Positions 10,894-21,579 of a DNA stretch of 64,000 bases are shown here, in pieces. A program made the translations under genes and the position numbers. The notes beneath the pieces were generated by a model. It was not told where the DNA came from, did not search any database, and saw only the letters and a list, made by a program, of their open reading frames with translations. The DNA lies in the NCBI GenBank assembly GCA_010094045.1, contig ML986667.1, positions 128,982 through 192,981 on the forward strand, read 5' to 3'. The DNA comes from Lojkania enalia. Taxonomy: Eukaryota; Ascomycota; Dothideomycetes; Pleosporales. Within the stretch, counting starts at the first letter, position 1. Each line of letters starts with the position of its first letter.

Positions 10894-11925
10894 GAATGGT
10901 AAGTGCCTCTCCACTGCATTAGATTATAAACCTTACTAATAATTCCAAAGCCGAGCGCTAATATTCCTCATACCTTGACCCTGGATCTATTCTATGACCT
11001 AATTATTCAACACAAAAGTAGCTTTGTAGAATGGCTTAATCGTTGGGGTAGAGGTGTTTGATCACCATGGGTGCGAGAATTATGTTGAGGACTGTCTTCG
11101 AGCACCCCTGTATAGCCACATCAGGCTCGAAGACATACAAAGGGCGCTCCGTGAAGTCGTCGAGCAACCTCACGGGGCAACCCGCGTGCAGGGTGTCTTC
11201 GATGCATACGCCTTCTACCACACAGGGGAAGTACTGCATATCGAACAGCCAATTCTTGGGAATCGAGAAACGACTTTACCTTTTGCATCGCCGCTGCATT
11301 GATAGGTTGCCTATCACCGCCTTTTCCCCGGGAAAGAACCAAAAACTGTCCTTAGAGATCTGAGTCTTCAAGAGATTTGTAGCAATGCCATTGCTCGATT
11401 CAGCCCATGGGCGTTCTGGAATTGCTAGTATACCCAGCGTCATAGGAGCTCGGGCATCCCGAAAGTTGCATTCCAAGATAAGCTGTATTGCTGTCCGAGC
11501 CTTGGGCTCCATTATCTTCCTATCCTGTCCGAATATTCGCTAATCCAAGACGGCCGAGTCGACTTCTATATCTCTAACAAGAAGTGGCAGATCGAAGTAC
11601 TACAATGAAAGAATGGCACCGAAGTCTCTAAGCACATCTCGCGATTTGCAACGGGGTGGCAACTACCAATGATGGGACTCTATGGACGACTATATCATAC
11701 TGAATTTCTGCCCAAGATCTGCGCTTCGGAGGGTCAAGATTAAACGTGAGTCTCTTTACTTTTGCTTTTCGAACAAATATGTTTCTATGAAAGAGATGAT
11801 ACTGATCTATATCCTAAGCAGACGGAAAATCTCGTCAGCGCGTGTTTCACGTTGTTATTGAACCTGACGAATTCACTAGGTGCCTTATACGTATGATAGG
11901 CGGCTGTACAAGTCGCAATCATTAA
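10894..11925 (+). pseudogene. 3' part of the same decayed Crinkler-like NTPase gene
   Basis: One + frame runs from about 11054 with stops only at 11300-11305, 11420 and 11609. It reads ALREVVEQPHGATRVQGVF, TLPFASPLH, VAYHRLFPG, LSLQEICSNAIARFSPWAF, AFQDKLYCC, then GRVDFYISNKKWQIEVL and SKHISRFATG. This order (LH..vaYRRLFPG, FSP.A., FQDE.Y, GRIDF.....W.IELL, EH..RF) is the C-terminal half of the fungal CRN-like family. The D and E of the RVDF..IE segment may belong to a PD-(D/E)xK-type nuclease fold; that is inference. A frameshift then leads to DDYIILNFCP, a GTGAGT...CAG intron (11746-11821), and RVFHVVIEPDEF ending at 11925. It is the continuation of 7164-8178. Confidence 0.55.
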
Positions 11926-12566
11926 GAAAGGGGAGGCAGAGAATCAACGCGCCCGTCTTCTACGACTCCGACGACTCGACTTCTGACGCAGATAATAGTG
12001 GAACATCGTCGCAGGTTGAACTGGCCGGGGGGTTACAACCTGGGTGAGAGAAGGAGATGAGGCTACAGATGGAGCGGGGAAAGGATTAGAAGGAGGCACA
12101 GCCCGTGTATGGCTAGCTAGAGTAGGGGAGAGGTAAGAGAAAAAAAAGTAGAGCAAGATAAAGAAGATAGACGTATCACGAGGCGCTATTCAACGGTTTC
12201 CAATGACTTCTCACCAGCGCCACCCTTGACGCTAAGTTTAATTTAGCAAGGCTATCCCTTACTAGGTTCCGCTCAATAGGCGTACCGAAGTACACCATGC
12301 AATCGTAGGGCAGTATAAATGAGCTGGATTATTACAAATGCGCTACTCAAATAAAATTTGCTCGTAGGTAGCTAACCATTCAATTTCTATATCTAGCCGG
12401 TCACTTCAATTCAATAAAGACGGCCTGTGTCCAGAACAAATCTCTAATAAGCTGTAGGGACAGATTGATAAATTTGTAAACCCAGTGCTAGCTCTAATCA
12501 TATTCCAGTATTTTCCATGCACTGAGAAAAGCAGCCTAGTCCTTTACCACATTTCCCGTTCATTCA
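11926..12566. other. gap between NTPase relic and F-box gene
   Basis: A short peptide-like stretch on the + strand near 11950-12030 (FYDSDDSTSDADNSGTSSQ) and a 70-codon ORF on the other strand are visible, but neither is convincing. No other structure seen. Confidence 0.4.
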
Positions 12567-14149
12567 TCAACAAAACATATCCTTTGTATACTTCGCTTGC
12601 GTATACATCATGACACCTGGTTGGCTTAAAAGCTTCGACATATACTCAAATCCCACCGGGAAAAATACTAGGTTTTCTAAACTGGATGTCGGCCTTATTA
12701 ACTCACATTTGAGATTTGGCATTTTTGCAGTAAGTCCACGACATACTCCCAACCATCCAGCACCGTTCAAATACTGTTCGTCACGGAACGTGAAATCTGC
12801 ATTCGGTTCTAATAGCGAGATTTTCGCGTGGTAGAGCACCAGTTTGGTCAGCGTTGGTGTATTTTCGCCGATGATTTTATTGATAGTATCCGTACGAAGG
12901 AGAAAATCACTCAGTACCAGTTCCTTCAATCCATCGAGATTGAGGTCTGTTAACAGCCATTCCAAAATGCAACCGTTTGGGTCCGAATCCTCTAAATTCG
13001 TGAACCTAAGGTCCCTACCCTCAACATCGAGCCTGAGTGTGAGATGTGTCAAGTTTGGCATCGCGGAAAGCACTTTCCGCCAATAGCGAACCATACCTGC
13101 ACTCCCGGTATCGCCGTGCCAATTCTTAGCTCCATGTGTGCCTGCAACTCCCTTGATGGAAATGGTGCAATTCTTGATGTTGACAAGGCGTGTATCAGTG
13201 AGGAAGGCGGTTGAACGATACACCATCCCGAGTAGTCTATTGACGTTGGCAAAGGAACTAAGGTTGTCGTTATGCGTGGCGCTAAGTTGCAGAGAAGAAA
13301 CGGACGGCGGGGCGCTTTGGAGAACAATAGAAGACGCCCAGGCTAGGTTCACGGTTGCGTCCTCGACGTAGGGCGGATTTACTTCATGGATTACTTCGCG
13401 GCCATGCTCTTGGATGAAGAGGTTTGTATATGTTGAAGCGGGATGGTCGACGCGCTCGCATACTCCGACACCAATGTGTCGGAGATTAGGAAATCGCGTG
13501 AAGATTTGAGGCCAGAAGTGGATCGCGCTATTCAGTAATCGGTGCCAGGTACGGTTGTCGGTAAACGGCTCTACCAGTGCTTGGTGGTAGTTTGAGCAAT
13601 ATTCTTGCTGCTCGAGGCTCATCTCGTTCGGATCCTTGACGGAGAATTTCTTGGTGAGACGGTTGTTGGTTATGTCGTCGATGAAGTCAAAAGGGTCAGT
13701 TGTTCGAATTTCCCAGCGAATGGCGGGAGGTACCTAGACGCATCATTAGAATATAGAGCTATTGATGAGTAGGTTTTACGACGAACCTGAACTTGGATGC
13801 TCCGCACATGCCGGAGTAGGGCAGCCGCTGCTGGGTCGACACTGAATGCTTGAAGTTGACTGACAATGCCAGGGAGTACATGCGTCAACACCATATCACG
13901 GAATAGAAACCCTGGAACCCATTCTCGGAGACACCGGTGCGCGAGATTGGCGTTTTTGAGATGGATCTTGGCACCTTTGGTATAGCGGGTCTGGTATGGC
14001 CAGTCCAGTGTCAGATGAGAGACGATGAGCCTTCGAATTTCTGAGGGCAGAGCATCCAACGTCCATGGCTTATGGCGTGTTAGAGGACGGGAATCGCGGA
14101 TTTCGAGGACAGATGAGGCCGTGCTTAAGGTATCGTTGGCGCTTACCAT
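12567..14149 (-). CDS. F-box-type protein of unknown substrate, 509 aa
   Basis: Two exons, 14149-13787 and 13733-12567, are joined by a 53 nt intron (GTTCGT donor, TCTAG end). The first begins MVSANDTLSTAS. At residues ~30-50 the peptide WTLDALPSEIRRLIVSHL has the LP.E......L pattern of an F-box-like helix pair, which recruits SCF ubiquitin ligases via Skp1. The remainder has loosely leucine-rich segments (PNLTHLTLRL, LDGLKELVLSDFLL, PTLTKLVLYHA) typical of the degenerate LRR-like C-termini of fungal F-box proteins. No catalytic motif is present. Such genes are numerous and fast-evolving in filamentous fungi, and the substrate cannot be guessed. The frame is intact in both exons, unlike the neighbouring relics. 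Confidence 0.7.
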
Positions 14150-14775
14150 TGTATGGGAGAAGAAATATCTGGACGTGAGCGGTATAGGACCGGTATTACG
14201 TTAAGTCTACCAACAGCATAGGCATAACCGAGAAGCGAGATAGTAGTGCAGTGCAATAAATGCCGGCTTAGGGCTTCACTTTTCCAAGGTTGACTGTTCC
14301 TTAACTGGTATGATGTGATAGGCGTATTGGATTGGATGTTGAGGTCACACTGCGGTATCAAAGACAATGAGTTAGCCTCTTAACCGGCATCTTCTTATAA
14401 TAGGTTGATTGCTCAATTGCTGTAATCAGGCTCTGGGGTTTTGGGATAGCCTTGGGGTTTGCTTTTGTACCTTTTAAGGTCGCAGCCTAGTTGTGTGTGA
14501 CAAAACACTAGTACTATTTTGAGTTAGCGTATGTTCCATGCCGTGTAGGGTAAGTACAAAGCCTACCTTGGCAGCTGCCGCCCGTAGCCGCGGTTCGGTC
14601 ATTCACGGTGTAGTGTTGCGGGAGAGCTTGCACATATTCGCGTTCAATTGTACACAATTCAACCTTCTTCCAAGAGTAATTGTAATTTGGGTTGCTCGGA
14701 AGGATAAACTTCTGCCGTGGAATACGATCGTCCTTACCCTTTCACAAATTCCTGCGGCACAAATTCCTAGTCACT
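14150..14775. promoter_or_regulatory. divergent intergenic region, F-box / hydratase
   Basis: 626 bp between divergent starts. In-frame codons upstream of 14776 (back to about 14692) could extend the hydratase, but the ATG at 14776 gives a better presequence. No other element recognised. Confidence 0.4.
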
Positions 14776-15728
14776 ATGCCGCTTCTTCTGCGGCCGGCAT
14801 CGAGGTTCGTCATACACCGTATTCCACGTTGCTCATATTCGACTGCGGCGCCTTCGCCTGTTATTAATGCAACAAATGTTCCGGCACCGCACTGTGGTAG
14901 CATTCGGATACTCTCCCTCAATCGTCCAGCAGCCAGAAACGCCATTTCCTGGCAGTTGCTCGCCGAATTGAACCACCACGTAACTAGCATACACAACGAA
15001 GGGGAAGCCGGCGCTACAAGAGCTCTAATATTAGGTAGCGATGTAGACACAAGCTTCTGTGCAGGTGCAGACTTGAAAGAAAGAGCCGGTTTCACGCCAG
15101 AAGAGTAAGCAGAAACTTGCCGTACTTGCGGGACAGTAATTAACTTAATGCAAATAGGACCACGACCTTTTTGACTTCACTACGGAATACATTTACCTCG
15201 ATTTCGAACCTTCCCATACCCACGATATCCGCTCTCGCTGCACCCGCGTTCGGCGGCGGACTTGAGCTTGCGCTTACGACACACATGCGCATATTTGCTT
15301 CGACCACGACGGTTGCGCTACCTGAAACTCGTCTCGCGATTCTACCTGGGGCCGGTGGGACCTACAGACTTCCAGCGCTAATCGGATTATCACGGGCGCG
15401 AGACATGATATTAACAGGTCGGAGAGTTGGTGCGCCAGAAGCATATTTCTTGGGGCTTTGCGATAGACTTGTTGAAGTCACGGCGGAAGATGCGCAGCAA
15501 CCCGGCGTAGCACGGGCAAAAGTGTTAGATGAGGCTGTTAGGTTGGCGAGGGAGATTTGTGAGGGTGGCCCCATTGCTATAAAAGCGGCCCTGGCAGCTG
15601 TAGAAGGCTGCGCTTTGGGTGAAAAGGCAGAGAATGCTGCGTACGATATTGTTGTCAAGACAAAGGACAGGGATGAGGCGCTATCTGCATTTAGAGAGAA
15701 GAGAAAACCGGTCTTCAAGGGAGAATAA
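14776..15728 (+). CDS. mitochondrial enoyl-CoA / methylglutaconyl-CoA hydratase (AUH type)
   Basis: Exons 14776-15104 and 15158-15728 (intron 53 nt, GTAAGC donor) encode 299 aa. The N-terminus (MPLLLRPASRFVIHRIPRCSYST) is an arginine-rich presequence. The crotonase fold follows: LNRPAARNAISWQLL, FCAGADLKER (oxyanion-hole segment, the AUH form), FGGGLELAL with the first catalytic Glu, and LPETRLAILPGAGGTYRLP with the second. The splice restores PEETTTFLTSLR. FCAGADLKER plus the length fits methylglutaconyl-CoA hydratase, which converts 3-methylglutaconyl-CoA to HMG-CoA in leucine breakdown. A broader enoyl-CoA hydratase role is possible. It is convergent with the HIT gene, with 148 bp between the stops. 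Confidence 0.9.
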
Positions 15729-15876
15729 ATAAACGATCCAAATCAATAGCACATTAAAAACATCGAATTCATATTTGCAATTCGATCGGGTACCAGCATC
15801 CTCATAGTATCTGCTCTTCGAAACACGCCTGCCGTCCAATTCCTTAATGCTACATATGACACATGTTAGATATCTC

Positions 15877-16400
15877 CTACATTCGTGCCTTAATTTCCTC
15901 CAACAATTTCTGCAACTCGCCCTTATCCGCTTGTTTGGTGGGCCAGCCAATCCCTAATCCCTCGCTCTCATTCGGCTTGGGGATCACATGGAAATGCACA
16001 TGATCAACAACTTGATGCGCAATCCGTCCATTATTCTGCAAGATGTTATAATCCTCTAGCCCTTGTGCAATCGCAATCTTCCTAGCTACCGAGAGCACTT
16101 CGCTGAGCTGGTCATCGGGCACGTCGTGCAGTTTTGCGCCGTGGTACTTAGGGATAACGAGCTGTTATATTCAACCACAATTAGTCCAATTCTAGGAACA
16201 GATTGAAAGATTTAAAGGAAGACATGTACGAACAGAATGTCCGCGGCTCAAAGGTCCAATGTCAAGGAAGGCAAGTGTCTTCTCGCTTTCAAAGATCTTC
16301 ATTGAGGGGATTTCACCTATGAAATGCCATTAGGAGTAATCGCAAGACGCATTGGGCTAGACTAACCCCGAATAATCTTGCAAAAGATACAGGCGGCCAT
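15877..16400 (-). CDS. HNT1: HIT-family nucleoside phosphoramidase (Hint/Hnt1)
   Basis: Three exons, 16400-16367, 16316-16234 and 16161-15877, are split by introns of 50 and 72 nt (GTTAGT and GTTCGT donors) and give 133 aa. The spliced start MAACIFCKIIRGEIPSMKIFE is the classic Hint N-terminus. FLDIGPLSRGH and LVIPKYHGAKL follow, then the HVHFHVIPK histidine triad near the C-terminus. Hint enzymes hydrolyse AMP-lysine and other adenosine phosphoramidates. Length and motif order are normal for the family. Confidence 0.92.
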
Positions 16401-16918
16401 TGTGGTACTCAGAGTTGTATGGGTGACGTGATGTTGTAGAAGCTTAGGGTCCGGACCGAGGGCGAGGTGGGGTGGGGGGAATTGTGGCGCGAGGAGTGCA
16501 CGGCCACAGGAGGGCCGATTTGAAATCAATTGGAGAAAAATTTAAATATGTTGACTCGAGACTTGTGTATTTATTATTTGTGCTTGCTGGTCCTCTTTTT
16601 GAGTATCAACATGTTGGTGGTACTACATATTAGCATCTCCAGAGAAATATTGACATGAGTCATTGATGGGCATGGAAAAACATCATCTGCTTAAATATGT
16701 GACCTTCTAAAGCAATAATGGCGAGTAGATTTCTGAGTGTGACAGGTAAAGGTAACAAATAAGCCCAATAGACTCCCTGTTAGCCTAACCAAAGGAGCTA
16801 TCTACAGATACCGACGCTAGCTTAAACACCACGTTCATTTTGTCTATCTCAACCTTCTTAATAAAAAGATCACTTGATTATACCCTTTTAGTTCCTTGTT
16901 TGCACACCTTGTCCTATC
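16401..16918. promoter_or_regulatory. divergent intergenic region, HIT / ribokinase
   Basis: 518 bp between divergent starts, AT-richer from 16540 on. No specific site recognised. Confidence 0.4.
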
Positions 16919-17963
16919 ATGAAACCTCCAATCATAGCCGTAGTCGGTGGCTTGAACATGGACCTAATCTTCGAAGCAAAACGCGCCCCGGAAGCAGGAG
17001 AATCCCTAGATGCAACGTCTCTTTTCACATTACCAGGCGGCAAAGGGTGCAATACAGCAATAGCAACATATCGAGCCAGTCACTCCAAACCTAGATCTAG
17101 ACAAGACTCAAATCCCGCCCTCGATATAGCTTCAGAAGAGAACATCCAAATATTCATGAACGGCGCGGTTGGCAACGATGCCTTTGGCGAAGAATTAAAA
17201 GAAAGACTGAACTCGCATAACATCAACACAGACGGCGTCCTCACCATCCCAGACGAACGGAGCGGGACATGTCTCGTCATCGTCGATTCCGCAACAAACG
17301 ACAGCCGAAACCTGGGCTATCAGGGCGCGAACCTAAAATGGCGACCTATTGATTCCAACTCTATCACATGTCTAGCAGCAGGCCACATCCCGGATCTCGT
17401 GATAGCACATTTAGGTATTCCCCGGAAAACGATAGAGTCTGTGCTGCAGATAGCAAGGGAAAAAGGTGTCGATACATTACTTAATCCGGCACCGGCGTAT
17501 CATTTGGGAAAGGACACTTATAAGTGTATTACGCACTTAGTATTGAATCATGCCGAGGCTTCAACTTTGTCGGGATGCACGGTGGAAAATTGGAGAGATG
17601 CAGCAGCGTGGTTTATACGACTAGGAGTAAAAAATGTGGTTATTACGTTGGGTTCAAAGGGTGCTTATTTTGCGATGAGTGGTGGGGTGGAGGGAGTCGT
17701 GGATGCTGTGAAGGATGTGAAAATTGTGGATACGACAGGTGCTGGGTGAGTTGGCTTTTCCTTTTGGCGTTGAGAGGAAAAGCTAACAAGAAATTCTAAG
17801 GGATACATTTGTGGGCACATATGGCGCTGATTACGTTAAGCAGAAACGGAAAGGTGTATGGGATATTCGCAAAGCAGTCTGGCGGGCATGTATGGCCGCT
17901 GCTCGAACTATTGAACGGCTCGGAGCTCAAGAGGCTATGCCTTGGTTGGATGAAATTGAATAA
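16919..17963 (+). CDS. RBK1: ribokinase (PfkB family)
   Basis: Exons 16919-17745 and 17801-17963 flank a 55 nt intron (GTGAGT, gctaac branch) and give 329 aa. The start MKPPIIAVVGGLNMDL is the ribokinase opening with the substrate-binding N-M-D. TLPGGKGCNTA is PfkB signature 1. Near the C-terminus DTTGAGDTFVG (signature 2, with the catalytic Asp and anion hole) is created only by splicing, the intron falling inside the GAGD codons. NPAP and the LNHAEA segment are also typical. It phosphorylates D-ribose to ribose-5-phosphate with ATP. It is convergent with EFM5, with 138 bp between stops. Confidence 0.92.
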
Positions 17964-18101
17964 CCATTCGCCACTAGTATCTCCTCCAAACATCCGATGG
18001 CCTGCCTGGTACATATTCCCAAAGGCGAATGATTCTATCTTACGGGTATCTGAATTAGTAACATGTCGTGTCCATCTACATTTCTCCTGGTTGGAACTTC
18101 C

Positions 18102-19037
18102 TCATGACTGGGACACCCAATTCCAAGCTCTACATTCAAAATTGGCATAGCATCTAAACTCATTACTCAGACCTTTTGCATGCTTAATCTCGTAATTAGT
18201 CGTGCGGACTCCAGCCTTGGAGTATAGCTTCGTGATCAAAGACTCCATTCGTTCGCCTGTGCAAACAATCAACCGGAACGACTCATCTATCCAGGGCTTT
18301 GAGAGCCACCGTACAGTAAGCGCAGCTAATCTTGATTTAGAGTATATTCGTTAAGAGAGCGATATAAAAAAATACCTTTGGTCTGACAATCCTGACTAAG
18401 GAAAGGTGGGTCACAAATTATACGGTCGAAGGAACCCTTTAGCTCGACTGGTAGTTTGATAGCTTGCTCGAAGTCATATTTAACGAATTCTTTAAAGACG
18501 CCAAAACGGTCGTCATATTCAAGGAGCTTCACTTCGGGCCGTATGTGGTACTCCCCCGATGCCTATTGATGGTTAAGGACTGTCAGATCCCCCTTAACCC
18601 ACTAAATCCACTCACCAACAGATTCTTCAACTGAATAAAAACACTCGGCGCTGACACAACTGCAATCCTACTCCCATCCGTCGCCCCATCTAGAAGCTGT
18701 CTTGCCAACACCGTCGCCGTCTCATCATCATACTACACAATAATTAGTCCCCTCCTCGCCCCATCTTTTTCTCAATATCATACCCAGAACTGACTAGCAT
18801 TCCAATCCTCTGTGAAAGCCTCCATACTCAGCTTCTCCTTGCTGTCAAACTCATTCTCAGCCTTAGCCTTCAAATCCTCGAATTGCTTCTGCTTCGTATC
18901 ACGCTCCCCGTAAAATTCCTTTAACGCGGCCAACGTGCCTGCTGATAGCTGTCTTGTTCGTTATTTTAGACATGCTCTCGCGCACATCACTGCACTTACG
19001 GTATATCATCATTGTCAGCGTCACCCAGCAAGGCCAT
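18102..19037 (-). CDS. EFM5: eEF1A lysine N-methyltransferase Efm5 (EEF1AKMT1 / N6AMT2 family)
   Basis: Five exons (19037-19000, 18952-18784, 18732-18616, 18562-18376, 18325-18102) with introns of 47-53 nt give 244 aa. The start MALLGDADNDDIPQLSAGTLAAL and the block FTEDWNASQFW(Y) are family hallmarks. IAVVSAPSVFIQL is the SAM-binding strand, and CDPPF is the (D/N)PP(Y/F) catalytic motif. SKPWIDESFRLIVCTGERM and the C-terminal FRCYANFE complete the fold. Yeast Efm5 trimethylates Lys79 of eEF1A. Its start lies 206 bp from the divergent metallo-beta-lactamase gene. Confidence 0.92.
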
Positions 19038-19243
19038 ATTATTATTACCTAGATCAGATCCGGAAATAGTAAGTGGGTGGGGGATTGTATGAGTGTCTGA
19101 ACGTGGGATGGAGATGTCGAGTCGGGCTTATCGATAAGCGAGGTCTGTAAATTCCGTACCGAGGAACAATCGTAGAGCTGGTGAGAATGCACCGGTGATG
19201 GCGATTGCGTGCTTACACTACGCATCACCAACAATACTCTACG
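19038..19243. promoter_or_regulatory. 206 bp shared divergent promoter, EFM5 / LACTB2-like
   Basis: Short spacer between two divergent ATGs, so both promoters must lie within it. No TATA box is evident. Confidence 0.45.
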
Positions 19244-20179
19244 ATGGCGGAGCCGTTGGTACCGTTGCCGGTGATTGAAAAGTTGAGTAGCCGTGTGATT
19301 AGAGTTTTAGGAGGGAATCCGAGCAAAGTGAGTTTGGAGCGATCATTGTTCGTCTTGCAGGCTGACCGGCTTGCTAGTTTACGCTACAAGGTTCGTGATG
19401 TAGGTCTCAGATATTGGGAAATGCTGACTTGTACAGGCACAAATACATATGTCATTGGTACGGGCCCGAAGCGGCTGTTAATTGATACTGGCGAAGGCAA
19501 ACCGGAATGGATCAAGTCGCTAAGGTCGGTGCTGGATGACGAAAAGATCAAAATCGACAAGGCGTTATTAACGCACTGGCACCCTGATCACATCCAAGGA
19601 GTTCCTGATCTTCTGCAAGTCTCCTCCGGCACGAAAGTCTACAAGAATAAACCAAATGAAGGATGGCTGGATATTAGCAACGACCAGAGGTTTGAAACCG
19701 AGGGCGCCACTTTGAAAGCGTTCCATTGTCCCGGTCATGCTACCGACCACATGGCATTTGTTCTGGAGGAGGAAGATGCCATGTTCACAGGCGACAACGT
19801 TCTTGGTCAGGGAACCGCCGTGTTTGAGGATTACGGCACTTATATGAAGAGTCTTGACGCTATGTCTAAGCAGTTTAAGGGCCGCGCATATCCCGGCCAC
19901 GGACCTATCATCGAAGACGGGCCCGCAAAAGTGCTAGAATACATCAAGCATCGAAAGCAGCGGGAGAAGCAGGTTTTGGATGTGCTCAGTCAGGAGAAAG
20001 ACGGGGGTTGGACAGCAATGGACATCGTAAAGGTCATCTACAGGGACTATCCAGAAAATCTATGGGCGCCAGCTGAGAAGGGGATATTGCAGATTCTTGA
20101 GAAATTGGAGAAAGAAGGGAAGGTTGTGAAGGATGAGGCAAAGGGGACTTGGTCGTTGGGCGGAAAGCCATTGCTTTAA
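19244..20179 (+). CDS. LACTB2-like metallo-beta-lactamase-fold hydrolase
   Basis: Three exons, 19244-19327, a 13 nt microexon 19378-19390, and 19437-20179, separated by 50 and 46 nt introns, give 279 aa. The microexon supplies FTLQ in the conserved NPSK-FTLQ-GTNTYVIG block; without it the block is lost although the unspliced frame is open. The zinc motif HWHPDH is at about residues 79-84, with GHATDHMAF, FTGDNVLGQG and the YPGHGP histidine further on. A C-terminal winged-helix-like tail (ILQILEKLEKEGKVV) matches LACTB2. Mammalian LACTB2 is a mitochondrial endoribonuclease. Fungal polyketide thioesterases share this fold, but no polyketide synthase is nearby. Metal-dependent hydrolase is certain in outline; the substrate is inferred. 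Confidence 0.88.
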   Translation: MAEPLVPLPVIEKLSSRVIRVLGGNPSKVSLERSLFVLQADRLASLRYKVRDVGLRYWEMLTCTGTNTYVIGTGPKRLLIDTGEGKPEWIKSLRSVLDDEKIKIDKALLTHWHPDHIQGVPDLLQVSSGTKVYKNKPNEGWLDISNDQRFETEGATLKAFHCPGHATDHMAFVLEEEDAMFTGDNVLGQGTAVFEDYGTYMKSLDAMSKQFKGRAYPGHGPIIEDGPAKVLEYIKHRKQREKQVLDVLSQEKDGGWTAMDIVKVIYRDYPENLWAPAEKGILQILEKLEKEGKVVKDEAKGTWSLGGKPLL

Positions 20180-20368
20180 TAGCCAATAGAATTTTGTGTC
20201 TATGCATGATCCTTCGATTAGTTCTCGACTTGGCTGGTTCAGCCCCGCTCTTTTTCTGATAGATCCACATCTCCAAGCGAGTCATCCTGCGCTTTGAATT
20301 ATCAGGGCTCCTCAGTATTTGTGGATACAATATTTTAAAATGCGAAAAGTATCTTAAAATATGCCTTG

Positions 20369-20466
20369 GACGCAGTGCCAGAGTGGTTAATGGGTTAGAC
20401 TTGAATTTCCCAAATTCATGTCATCTAATGGCTTCGGCCTCGCAAGTTCGAATCTTGTCTGCGTCG
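20369..20466 (+). tRNA. tRNA-Ser(UGA) with a 17 nt intron
   Basis: The acceptor stem GACGCAG/CTGCGTC pairs perfectly (20369-20375 with 20459-20465), with discriminator G at 20466. The anticodon stem TTAGA/TCTAA encloses CTTGAA|A, giving anticodon TGA. The intron 20406-20422 begins directly after position 37. A long variable arm (TGGCTTCGGCCTCGC) marks class II serine tRNA. The B box GTTCGAATC is intact at 20446-20454. Confidence 0.9.
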
Positions 20467-20502
20467 GATGTCTTTGGCGTCTGCGTTGTAATCGCTCAAA
20501 GC

Positions 20503-20510
20503 TTTTTTTT
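20503..20510 (+). terminator. Pol III T-run terminator of tRNA-Ser
   Basis: T8 about 36 bp downstream of the tRNA 3' end, the expected RNA polymerase III stop signal. Confidence 0.6.
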
Positions 20511-20648
20511 AAAATCTTTTTTTCTTTTTATCTAAAATATACCTTTGCATCTCCATTTTTCTCGCTGCCACGTTCGCGCACTAGAAACTCACTATGCTTC
20601 CCTCACCCGGTTCGGCCATTATCAAGCCGAGTCGTCGGAGGCAGCCCA

Positions 20649-21579
20649 TTATTCCTCCTTCGATGGAAGTGCCATGCCGACGTAAATTCCCGGTTGATTT
20701 ACATCATGGTTCTTATAGCTTGAAAGGAACGTCAGCGCGACAAAGTATCTCATTCCTGCGTCGAGTCTCACCAGAACGTACCTGAGAATTGCGATTGCGC
20801 CTGGCGACATGATCATCGGCAAGTCTATATCCAGCGGATATCTCAACCATCGTTTCACAAAGCATCGCAATATAAGGCCATGCGCGACCAGCACTACATC
20901 AGCAGGCTCTTTCCCATCCATATGCGGCCCTTGTACCTTGAGGATCTCCTCGATCAGTCTGTCTAATCTCTCGGAAACTTGGTCCGCAGACTCCCCGCCC
21001 TGGCATCCGTCCCGCCAGATATTCCACGCTTTCTCCTGGTCCAGTCCCCGCTCCTTCCTGAGCATTCTGATATCTCCAATTACCATCCCTTCGTAGTCTC
21101 CATAGTCCCACTCTGTGATATCTTCTGTGAGAATGACTCGCTCAGGGCTGATGCTATCACCGAACAGGTGCTGGAACGTCTGGTGGGCCCTCCTGCGGGG
21201 ACTAACCCACACGCGGGCGATTCGGGCCGGATCGACTAACTTTCTAGGCCCAACAAGCAGACGTCCCGTATCCGTGACCTGTTTAACGCCCTCGCTCGTT
21301 AGCGGGATGTCGGAGATTCCGGTATATTGGCCGCTCTTGGTCCATTCCGTTTCTCCTGAAGGACTACGTCAGTCCAGCTTCAAAAGCAGGCACACTAGGT
21401 ATGTCAATGCATCACTCTAGCATTCATTGGATGTAACTCAATGCAATAGATAGAGAAGATTTGTATATTAGGTTCAAGCATGGAAATGCCGCGCTACAAT
21501 TAGCGACCTAGCATTGATGAATATACTCACCATGACGAGCGAGAAAAATACGAGGAGTCGTAGCATCGAGATCCGACAT
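20649..21579 (-). CDS. histidine phosphatase superfamily protein (SHB17-like)
   Basis: Exons 21579-21531, 21355-20782 and 20718-20649, with introns of 175 nt and 63 nt, give 230 aa. Splicing builds the catalytic RHGETEWT motif across the first junction. GQYTGISDIPLTSEG, WVSPRRRAHQT, TEDITEWDYGDYEG and VAHGLILRC (second histidine) follow in standard order. The second intron restores AILSYKN...QPGIYVGMALP. Motif spacing resembles yeast Shb17, sedoheptulose-1,7-bisphosphatase of riboneogenesis, but other small phosphatases share it. The 175 nt intron is by far the longest in this run; it has no obvious coding sequence but could hide a small exon. Confidence 0.8.

Noticed and set aside
11036..11512. 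Minus-strand ORFs (MEPKARTAIQL... and MQYFPCVVEG...) in one frame with a single stop, at first taken for a gene
   Set aside because: The + strand of the same DNA carries the ordered CRN-like family blocks, which explain the open minus frame as a shadow.
19328..19436. Continuous reading frame through the LACTB2-like gene as evidence of no introns
   Set aside because: The unspliced translation lacks the conserved FTLQG block, while the two introns and the microexon restore it exactly.
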